DNA from: Candidatus Pelagibacter sp.
GTDB taxonomy: Bacteria > Pseudomonadota > Alphaproteobacteria > Pelagibacterales > Pelagibacteraceae
NCBI GenBank assembly: GCA_028343315.1
Contig: JAOLYI010000004.1
Location: forward strand, 1-44,054
Direction of reading: 5' to 3'
DNA length: 44,054 bases
Shown: piece after piece, positions 37,873 to 44,054 of the stretch
Position numbering within the stretch: position 1 is the first letter of the stretch
How the letters are laid out: every line of letters starts with the position of its first letter
The notes under the pieces: generated by a model
What the model saw: the letters and a program-made list of their open reading frames with translations, nothing else
Database searches by the model: none
What the model was told of the DNA's origin: nothing
Program-made: the position numbers and the translations under genes

Positions 37873-38547
37873 ATGCTTACAAAAAAACAAAAAAACTTAC
37901 TAATGTTTATCAATAAGAAGATTAGATCTTCTGGAATCTCACCTTCATATGAGGAAATGAAGAATTCACTCAACCTAAAGTCGAAATCAGGTATTCATAG
38001 ATTAATTTCAGCTTTAGAAGAAAGAGGATTTGTAAAAAGATTAGCGCACAAAGCAAGAGCTTTAGAAGTTGTAAAACTTCCTGAGAATGCAAGTGCAAAC
38101 GATATTTTTAATACATTTACACCAAGCGTGATTAAAGGTGGTCTTGATAAAGAAGAGACAAAATCAACAGATATTTCGGTTTTAGGAAGTATTGCAGCTG
38201 GTACGCCAATTGAAGCAATACAACAAGAAGTTGATAGAGTTGCTCTACCTGAAGATTTACAAAACAATGGTGAGCACTACGGATTAAAAGTTAAAGGTGA
38301 CTCAATGATTGAAGCAGGTATTAATGACGGCGATACAGTCATTATTAAAAAAACTTCAAATGTTGATAGTGGTCAAATAGCAGTAGTTTTAATTGATGAT
38401 CAAGAAGCAACATTAAAAAGAGTTAGAAAAAAAGGAAATACAATTGCTTTAGAAGCCGCAAATAGAAATTACGGCACTAAAATCTACGCTGCCAATAGAG
38501 TAAAAATACAAGGTAAGCTGATTTCTTTATATAGAAACTTTCACTAA
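37873..38547 (+). CDS. lexA: LexA SOS repressor
   Basis: A 224-residue repressor-protease. The winged helix-turn-helix (residues 1-70) has SGISPSYEEMK and SKSGIHRLISALEERGFV. The self-cleavage bond A109-G110 (SIAAGT), catalytic S144 (GDSM) and K182 (ATLKRV) are intact, so it should be RecA-responsive. I placed the start at 37873, which gives the standard MLTKKQ N-terminus and an 8-nt spacing from GAGG; the frame opens at 37855. It lies between trpC and gltX, where relatives also have moaC, moeA and comEC. Confidence 0.96.
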   Translation: MLTKKQKNLLMFINKKIRSSGISPSYEEMKNSLNLKSKSGIHRLISALEERGFVKRLAHKARALEVVKLPENASANDIFNTFTPSVIKGGLDKEETKSTDISVLGSIAAGTPIEAIQQEVDRVALPEDLQNNGEHYGLKVKGDSMIEAGINDGDTVIIKKTSNVDSGQIAVVLIDDQEATLKRVRKKGNTIALEAANRNYGTKIYAANRVKIQGKLISLYRNFH

Positions 38548-38566
38548 AATAGTCTAATAAATTCAA

Positions 38567-39949
38567 ATGTCTTTTAATTGTAGGTTTGCGCCCTCTCCTA
38601 CTGGGCCTCTTCATATTGGTGGTGTTCGAACAGCTTTGTTTAATTGGCTGTTAGCCAAGAAAAATAAAGGAAAATATTTTCTTAGAATTGAAGATACTGA
38701 TCGAGAACGTTCGAAAGATGAGTTTAAAAATCAAATTATCTCTTCTTTAGCTTGGCTAGGTATAGAGCATGATGGCGCTGAATATATTCAATCCAAAAAT
38801 ATAGTTAAACATGTGGCAGTTGCCGAAGAACTCATCAAAAAAGGATTTGCTTATCCATGTTATTGTTCTGAAAAAGAGTTAGAGGAACAAAAAGTTTTAG
38901 CTAAAAAGAAAAATTTACCTTTCGTGTACAATAGAAAATGTAGAGATTTAAAAGAAAAAAAAGATGGTCCTGCGGTAATAAGATTTAAAAGTAAAATTTC
39001 TGGTTCAACACTAATTAAAGATCTAGTTCAAGGTGATAGAAATATATCAAATTCTACAATAGAAGATTTTGTAATTTTGAGAAAAGATAAGTCTCCAACT
39101 TATCAATTATCTGCAACAGTAGATGATCATGAAATGAAAATTACCCATGTCATTAGAGGAGACGATCACATGATTAACTCTTTTAAACAAAAACAAATTT
39201 ATGATGCTATGGCCTGGAAAGTTCCTAACTTTGCACACATACCTTTAATTCATAGTGAACAAGGTAAGAAGTTATCAAAGAGAGATAACGCTTCTACTTT
39301 AGAAGATTACATTAAAATAGGTATCATTTCTGATGCTTTAAGAAATTATCTCTTAAGATTAGGATGGTCATACAAAGATAAAGAAATATTCACAAAACAA
39401 GAAAGTATTGATTTATTTGATTTAAGTGGTGTTGGTAAATCACCCTCAAAGTTAGATATGGCGAGAATTCTATCTATCAATGAAACATATATAAAAACTA
39501 TAGATGAGAAGGAATTATTCAAATTTTTTAAAGAATATGTGTCTAAATATAAATCTTCAATTGAAAGCAAAAAAGAGCTTACTTTAATTAAGACGATTGG
39601 TTTCCTAAAAAATAAAGCAAAAACATTAGAAGATATTTGGAACAATGCGCAATATATCATCAAAGATAATATTGAAATTGGGACAGAAGATAAGAAACTA
39701 ATTGATGATCTATCTAAAAATATAATCAAAGATTTCATAGCTGAATATGAAAAATTAGGTTCTTTATCTAAAGAAACATTAGAACCAGTAATTAAATCAC
39801 TAATTGATAAACATAAAACTAACTTTAAAGGTGTGGGTCAGCCTCTAAGGATAGCTTTAGTTGGATCAAGATTTGGTCCGGGTCTTTATGACGTAATTTT
39901 GTCTTTAGATAAAACTGAAATAGTAAAAAGATTAAAACAAATTAAATGA
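38567..39949 (+). CDS. gltX: Glutamyl-tRNA synthetase
   Basis: A 460-residue class I synthetase charging tRNA-Glu (and, in organisms using the GatCAB route, tRNA-Gln). The HIGH-type motif is PSPTGPLHIGG near the N-terminus and the KMSKS-type motif is KKLSKRDNA. Zinc-type cysteines CYC are around residue 98. The anticodon-binding domain ends GPGLYDVILSLDK. It overlaps the next gene by 4 bp. Confidence 0.96.
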   Translation: MSFNCRFAPSPTGPLHIGGVRTALFNWLLAKKNKGKYFLRIEDTDRERSKDEFKNQIISSLAWLGIEHDGAEYIQSKNIVKHVAVAEELIKKGFAYPCYCSEKELEEQKVLAKKKNLPFVYNRKCRDLKEKKDGPAVIRFKSKISGSTLIKDLVQGDRNISNSTIEDFVILRKDKSPTYQLSATVDDHEMKITHVIRGDDHMINSFKQKQIYDAMAWKVPNFAHIPLIHSEQGKKLSKRDNASTLEDYIKIGIISDALRNYLLRLGWSYKDKEIFTKQESIDLFDLSGVGKSPSKLDMARILSINETYIKTIDEKELFKFFKEYVSKYKSSIESKKELTLIKTIGFLKNKAKTLEDIWNNAQYIIKDNIEIGTEDKKLIDDLSKNIIKDFIAEYEKLGSLSKETLEPVIKSLIDKHKTNFKGVGQPLRIALVGSRFGPGLYDVILSLDKTEIVKRLKQIK

Positions 39950-40713
39950 AAGACGCCGTATCTTTCAGAGTAAGAAAAACCTCGATTTACGATAAAAAAT
40001 CAAACGCGCCTTTTAAAATAAGTAGATCTAAATTTTTTAATTTTCTAAGTTGTAAAAGATGTTTTTATTTAGACCGGGTAAAAGGTTTAAAAGAACCCTC
40101 TATGCCTGGTTGGGCACTAAATATTGCAGTAGATGAACTTTTGAAAAAAGAATTTGATCTTTATAGGAAAGAGCAAAAACCACATCCTGTAATGCTAAAA
40201 CATAATTTAAATTTTGTACCTTATCAGCACAAAGATTTAGATACTTGGAGAAATTCTTTAAAGGGTGGAATTTCTTATTTAGATGAAAAAACTAATCTTA
40301 TTATTCATGGCGGTATTGATGATCTTTGGTTTGATCTAGATGAAAAAAAAATAGTTGTTGTTGATTATAAAGCTCAATCATCAAGTTATCCTGTAACAGT
40401 TTCCTCTTATCTCGATGCGGAGTGGCATCTTAGTTATAAATTACAAATGGATATTTATGTTCATATTTTAAGAAAAATGAATTTTGAGGTTTCAGAGAGA
40501 ACTTATTTTTATGTTTGTAATGGAGAAAAAACTAATGATAAATTTGATAACAAAATAGATTTTAAAACTACCTTAATTCCCTATCGCGTAGATACTTCAT
40601 GGATTGAAAAAAAATTAACAGAAATGAAAGAAGTATTAAATCTAGATGAGCCACCAGAAATTGAAAAGACTTGTGAGAAATGTGCTTACTTAGAGGGTGG
40701 AAAAAAATTTTAA
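39946..40713 (+). CDS. Cas4/RecB-like PD-(D/E)XK nuclease with four cysteines
   Basis: A 255-residue protein of the PD-(D/E)XK superfamily. The N-terminal SRSKFFNFLSCKRCFY contains C36 and C39. The nuclease core has GGIDDLWF (D125/D126), VVVDYKAQ (D140, K142) and LQMDIYVHIL (Q167, Y171). The C-terminus carries C243 and C246 in CEKCAYL. Two cysteines on each side of the nuclease resemble the iron-sulfur clamp of Cas4/AddB-type nucleases. No cas genes or CRISPR are nearby. It overlaps gltX by 4 bp and its stop is directly followed by the half-tRNA. Confidence 0.75.
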   Translation: MKDAVSFRVRKTSIYDKKSNAPFKISRSKFFNFLSCKRCFYLDRVKGLKEPSMPGWALNIAVDELLKKEFDLYRKEQKPHPVMLKHNLNFVPYQHKDLDTWRNSLKGGISYLDEKTNLIIHGGIDDLWFDLDEKKIVVVDYKAQSSSYPVTVSSYLDAEWHLSYKLQMDIYVHILRKMNFEVSERTYFYVCNGEKTNDKFDNKIDFKTTLIPYRVDTSWIEKKLTEMKEVLNLDEPPEIEKTCEKCAYLEGGKKF

Positions 40714-40717
40714 TCCC

Positions 40718-40761
40718 AAGGATTTTAAGTCCTTTGTGTCTACCAATTTCACCACGAGGGC
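40718..40761 (-). pseudogene. 5' half of a tRNA-Leu (UAA anticodon)
   Basis: Reading minus from 40761: acceptor strand GCCCTCG, T, a D-arm with GGTGAAATTGGTAGACAC, then a complete anticodon arm AAGGA-CTTAAAA-TCCTT with anticodon UAA. After that, homology to tRNA-Leu stops: no variable arm, no T-arm (GGTTCGA) and no 3' acceptor strand exist before the nuclease stop codon 4 bp further. It cannot give a working tRNA. Such fragments are typical relics at the edge of elements integrated in tRNA genes, here with a crossover near the anticodon arm. Confidence 0.88.
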
Positions 40762-40888
40762 ATTAATGAATTTCATGAGTGTTTATGCTAATATTTATAA
40801 TTGAACAAGGGTAATAAGTAAAATTTTTTTATTTTATCTCTCCATGTGCTGGTCTTGTGCTGGTTGTCCCATAAAATCCTTCATAAAT
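40762..40888. other. Non-coding junction between half-tRNA and hsdS
   Basis: About 127 bp without a supported gene. It holds an 11-bp-period direct repeat (40845-40866), an AT hairpin-like stretch near 40820-40840, and TAAAATCCTT (40872-40881), which is the inverted copy of ten bases of the half-tRNA anticodon arm (40718-40727). This is the sort of segment where integrase sites would lie, but no integrase gene is in the window. Confidence 0.5.
40845..40866 (+). repeat. Two-copy 11-bp direct repeat
   Basis: TGTGCTGGTCT is followed at once by TGTGCTGGTTG; nine of eleven bases match. The block is about 50% G+C, in marked contrast with the surrounding AT-rich DNA. It could be a protein-binding site at the element end, or a remnant of foreign coding DNA. 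Confidence 0.55.
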
Positions 40889-42235
40889 TTATATAATATT
40901 TTGTAATTTCTTTTCAATTAATTTTATTGAAGACTCGAGTTCTTTAAATGCGTTTTGTTTTTCTTCGTAAGACTCTTTGACTAAATTGGATATTTTATTA
41001 ATAATTTTTTTATCTTTAGGAATATACATTGGATATTCATCTAAATGACGATCATATAAGTGTTCTTGAGCAGAACCAGAAAAATATTTTCTTGAGATGG
41101 TTAAACCAATATCAGAATTTAAGTAAAGTGATGCATAATATGGATCGCAAAGTTCTTTATCGAATTCTAATATTAATGTATCCAAACCTGCTAAAGTATC
41201 TCTGTTTTCCAAATATATATTTGATCTCCCATAATATGCACCAGTTGCATAAACTAAAACATTTTCAAAATTAATTTTGGCTTTCTGGTTATTTTCAAAA
41301 AAACTTTTTGAGACCCTGTCGGTAGCACCAAAATTTAAACCATGGATACCTAAATGCTCACTATTTACTAGTACAACTTCTCCGTCATCATCATATTTTG
41401 GTGATACTCCGTTAGTAATTTTTTTTGAAACTAAGCCTTTTATTTTTTTGATAGTTCCATTTTTTTCTAAATTTTTAAAAAAGTTATCTAAATCAATACA
41501 ATGAAACTTTGGGTCAATTCTTTTTTCGTTAAAATTAAAGATTTTTTTGGAATTAATTATCTTACAAAGATTTTTATTTTTATGTTTTTTATAAAGAGTA
41601 CTTTCATAGAGTATTTCTTCTGCTAATTGATATTTTTCTTTAAATTTTTTTATATATTTTTGACACTCAATTACTGAGCTTATTACTTCATCCTTGATAT
41701 CTTTGAATACTATTACTGGAGTAGTTACGAAATCTTCATCTGATATAGCTGGATATTCAGTTGCAGTAGACTTTCTACTTACTAATTTATTTATGATATT
41801 GGTTTTCAAGTAAGCTAATAAATACTCAGGCTCAATATCACTAACTTTATAAACTCCTAATCCTGACGTGCCTATAAAATTGTCTTGATCTTTAGTAATA
41901 ATAGAAATTACTTTTCTGTTAGGTCTTACAAATGAAACAATTAAGTCATCTTTTCTAAGAATATTTTGTGCTCTGCTAGGTGCGTTTACAGTATCAACTA
42001 AAGAGCTTTCTAAAGCTGAAGTTAAAGTATCAATTTTTGAAATCTCTACATAGTTAAAGTTAACGCTATCTTTTTTAAATTTTTCTTTTCTTAATGTCAC
42101 AAATTTAGAGAGTGGTGAAGAATTCTTATTTTCTAAATTATGGATAATTTTGAAATATTTTTTTTGGTAATATTCAGGGTCTATTCTTTTATAAGACTCA
42201 AGAGTCTTGTGATTGATAATATTATGACTACTCAT
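40889..42235 (-). CDS. hsdS: Type I restriction-modification specificity subunit HsdS
   Basis: A protein of about 448 residues that sets the DNA target of the methylase. It has two target-recognition domains (roughly 1-190 and 215-420), each followed by a helical coiled-coil spacer (around FKEKYQLAEEILYES and KESYEEKQNAFKELESS). The repeated ends (RKSTATEYPAISDEDF; RKYFSGSAQEHLYDRHLDEYPMYIP) confirm a two-half HsdS, so a bipartite site is expected. I chose the ATG at 42235 (MSSHNIINHK), overlapping the hsdM stop by 8 bp, over the frame's first TTG at 42280. Confidence 0.88.
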   Translation of the reverse strand: MSSHNIINHKTLESYKRIDPEYYQKKYFKIIHNLENKNSSPLSKFVTLRKEKFKKDSVNFNYVEISKIDTLTSALESSLVDTVNAPSRAQNILRKDDLIVSFVRPNRKVISIITKDQDNFIGTSGLGVYKVSDIEPEYLLAYLKTNIINKLVSRKSTATEYPAISDEDFVTTPVIVFKDIKDEVISSVIECQKYIKKFKEKYQLAEEILYESTLYKKHKNKNLCKIINSKKIFNFNEKRIDPKFHCIDLDNFFKNLEKNGTIKKIKGLVSKKITNGVSPKYDDDGEVVLVNSEHLGIHGLNFGATDRVSKSFFENNQKAKINFENVLVYATGAYYGRSNIYLENRDTLAGLDTLILEFDKELCDPYYASLYLNSDIGLTISRKYFSGSAQEHLYDRHLDEYPMYIPKDKKIINKISNLVKESYEEKQNAFKELESSIKLIEKKLQNII

Positions 42236-44054
42236 TAAAATTAATTTTTTCTTTCTTTTTAAAATTATCAAATTCGTCAATTATTTGATCTAAATCGTGA
42301 TCAACAACACGAGGTGTTTTTAATACATCTATTATCTGTTTTTTCTCATTAATAAAATTTCCATCTTTATCTTTTAAATAAATATAATTACCGCTGTTAT
42401 CTTTTCCGGGTTTTTCAGAGTCAGCCATAAAAATATTGTAATCAGTAGTTTTTTCTTTTTCTGATTTCCACTTCTGTAATAAAACAACTGAAGTTTTTGT
42501 TGGGGTAAAGGGTCTAAAAGTATTTTCTCGTAATCCAACACAGCCTAATAATCTACATTGATCAAATATAAAATTTCTTAAAAACTCAGATGTCGGATTG
42601 TTTAAATTTCCCTGGGGTAACACTATAGCTATTCTACCTCCTGGTTTAACTAGCCTTATACATTTTTCAATGAAGAGCATATCTTTTCTCATTTTTTTTG
42701 CTCTTTTATTTTTTGCCTCATCGTCTTTAAATGTAAGATCATATCTACCTAAAATTTCTGGTTCATCATGTGTTCCAGCAAAAGGAGGGTTAGTTAAAAC
42801 TATATCAAAAGTATTTTCTTTAATCTTTTCTTCTAGATTATCTTCTCTATTTGACCATTCTCTATGATCTAATGTATTTACTTTAAACGTATTTGTTTTT
42901 CCATCGCCAGCAATTAACATCATGGCCTTTGTGACTTTTACAAGTCTTCTGTCATAATCTAATCCAAACAATTTATTTGATGCATAGGATAATTTTCTTG
43001 CTTTAGAATCACTTTTATACTTTTTTGATATAATTTTTTCATCTACATGGTTAAGTGTATGAATTAAAAAACCACCTGCCCCACAAGCCGGATCTAACAC
43101 TTTGTCCTTGTCATTGGGGTCTAACATTTTTACACACATCTTGATCACATGTCTTGGAGTGAAATATTGACCTTTGTCTTTTTTTTGTTCAGGATTTATT
43201 AAATATTCAAATGCGGCATCTAAAATATCTAAATTTGTATCGAAAAATTTATATTTTTGCATAGATGATACCAATGTTATTAATGCCGTTGGTGTTAAAT
43301 CTATATCTTCATTATCTTTAAAAATACCTGACCATTCTTTTTTAGCTTCAGAAAATAATTTAACTATTTTCTTCATTTGATCTTTTGGTGATGCAGAAGT
43401 TGTTCTAAATTCACAAACTCCATCGTCAGGAGTTATATATTCATCATAAAGTTTTGAAAAAATTAATGGAAATAATGCGTCGAATGCTGAAACACCTGAG
43501 CCTTTAATTGTGGTTTCTTCCAATTCTTCAATCATTGATTTTAGATCAACTATTGGCTCTAATTCTGATTTAATTAATGGTTTTTTTATTTCATCTATCG
43601 TTTCATTAATTTTGGGAAATCTATTTATTGTTTCAAAGACATTTGGATCTTGCCTATTTCTTGAAACTTCGTCTAAACCATTTGTCCACTTACCAAAATA
43701 TACTCCTGTTGCATTCATATAGGATTGTAGTTGGAGCAAACCATCTTTTCTGTTTGGTTTTTTAACCTCAATGATACCTCTCATGTCTATTTTATCTTGA
43801 TTGTTATAGATAACTATATCTGCTTTTTTTGGAGCATAACCGGACCCCATAACTATTTTTACCTCTACTAAAATTTGATTTTCTTCATAACCGTATTCGT
43901 ATGTCAGATTTAATAATTCTAATTGTCTTACTATTTCTTCTGGAGTGGCTTTGATAAATTTTTTTCTTATTAAACAAAGCAATTGAATTGATTTATTTGC
44001 TTCTTTAAACTTAAGTTCATTTACATATTTTTTATCAAAAACATTAAATCCATG
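42228..44054 (-). CDS. hsdM: HsdR-N/HsdM fusion: N6-adenine methylase with nuclease domain (5' end off edge)
   Basis: The frame is open to the right edge without a stop; the TTG at 43982 is not a convincing start, because a protein-like sequence continues upstream to 44054. Counting from that TTG, residues 12-100 form an HSDR_N-type PD-(D/E)XK domain (D55 in KADIVIY, E72 and K74 in IEVKKP, Q84 to Y88). Then follows a helical HsdM N-domain and the methylase, with DPACGAGGF (SAM site) and TNPPF (catalytic). With HsdS it would form a methylating and possibly cutting complex. A separate hsdR could lie outside the window. Confidence 0.9.
   Translation of the reverse strand, partial: HGFNVFDKKYVNELKFKEANKSIQLLCLIRKKFIKATPEEIVRQLELLNLTYEYGYEENQILVEVKIVMGSGYAPKKADIVIYNNQDKIDMRGIIEVKKPNRKDGLLQLQSYMNATGVYFGKWTNGLDEVSRNRQDPNVFETINRFPKINETIDEIKKPLIKSELEPIVDLKSMIEELEETTIKGSGVSAFDALFPLIFSKLYDEYITPDDGVCEFRTTSASPKDQMKKIVKLFSEAKKEWSGIFKDNEDIDLTPTALITLVSSMQKYKFFDTNLDILDAAFEYLINPEQKKDKGQYFTPRHVIKMCVKMLDPNDKDKVLDPACGAGGFLIHTLNHVDEKIISKKYKSDSKARKLSYASNKLFGLDYDRRLVKVTKAMMLIAGDGKTNTFKVNTLDHREWSNREDNLEEKIKENTFDIVLTNPPFAGTHDEPEILGRYDLTFKDDEAKNKRAKKMRKDMLFIEKCIRLVKPGGRIAIVLPQGNLNNPTSEFLRNFIFDQCRLLGCVGLRENTFRPFTPTKTSVVLLQKWKSEKEKTTDYNIFMADSEKPGKDNSGNYIYLKDKDGNFINEKKQIIDVLKTPRVVDHDLDQIIDEFDNFKKKEKINFNE

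Noticed and set aside
40829..40884. Short frame on the minus strand between hsdS and the half-tRNA (16 codons, MKDFMGQPAQDQH...)
   Set aside because: It has a start and stop, but is very short, has no ribosome binding site and consists largely of the direct repeat; it may be a remnant, not a gene.
43980..43982. TTG as the start of the HsdM fusion
   Set aside because: The frame upstream to 44054 is open and reads as protein-like sequence leading into the nuclease domain, so the start is beyond the edge.

Overview
This 44 kb window is a very AT-rich, tightly packed piece of bacterial chromosome. Gene order and protein types point to the SAR11 clade (Pelagibacterales, Candidatus Pelagibacter-like), an alphaproteobacterium with a streamlined genome. 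Supporting signs are stop/start overlaps of 1-8 bp almost everywhere, no gene-free stretch above about 175 bp, alphaproteobacterial synteny (tpiA-secG-pyrG-kdsA-eno-ftsB-lipA-ratA; ispDF-pgpA-cinA; ntrY-ntrX; ppiD-trpE-G-D-C-lexA-gltX), an alphaproteobacterial GAAC-N7-GAAC SOS box, and an NtrX without the sigma-54 contact loop. The clade assignment is inference from these features; no database was searched.

Layout, left to right. (1) 1-4245: the 5' part of a ZapE/AFG1 ATPase gene, a tRNA-Arg(UCU), and a three-gene ferric-iron ABC importer (minus strand) whose promoter is covered by two perfect Fur-type dyads. (2) 4297-8025: a small membrane protein, a FAH-superfamily hydratase and pfkA, with pyruvate kinase divergent from pfkA. 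(3) 8036-17613: a glycerol catabolic block on the minus strand. It contains gpsA-like, glpK, glpV (binding protein), a strong hairpin, glpS-glpT (ATPases), glpP-glpQ (permeases), a DUF2160 membrane protein and gap. It would take glycerol in and convert it to glycerol-3-phosphate, dihydroxyacetone phosphate and, with tpiA (also in the window), on through GAPDH. (4) 17613-23544: trkH, trkA, ntrX and ntrY (K+ uptake and a two-component system), continuous with the glycerol genes. (5) 23593-25704: ispDF, pgpA and a CinA C-terminal-type amidase on the plus strand. (6) 25697-32469: a long minus-strand housekeeping run, tpiA, secG, pyrG, kdsA, eno, ftsB-like, lipA, ratA/coq10-like and a small membrane protein. 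(7) 32533-40713: a plus-strand run, ppiD-like, trpE, trpG, trpD, trpC, lexA, gltX and a Cas4/RecB-like nuclease. (8) 40718-44054: what looks like the edge of an accessory island. It begins with a 5' half-tRNA-Leu(UAA) directly after the nuclease stop codon, then a short unusual non-coding segment, then hsdS and an HsdR-N/HsdM fusion that runs off the right edge.

The most interesting points are the asymmetric GlpS/GlpT ATPase pair, the gpsA-glpK-glpVSTPQU-gap arrangement without glpD, the tandem Fur dyads placed inside the -35/-10 spacer and over the start site, the half-tRNA bordering a fused restriction-modification gene, and several reduced versions of alphaproteobacterial loci. I did not find a clearly new kind of system; the accessory right edge is the best place to look for one, and most of it lies outside the window.
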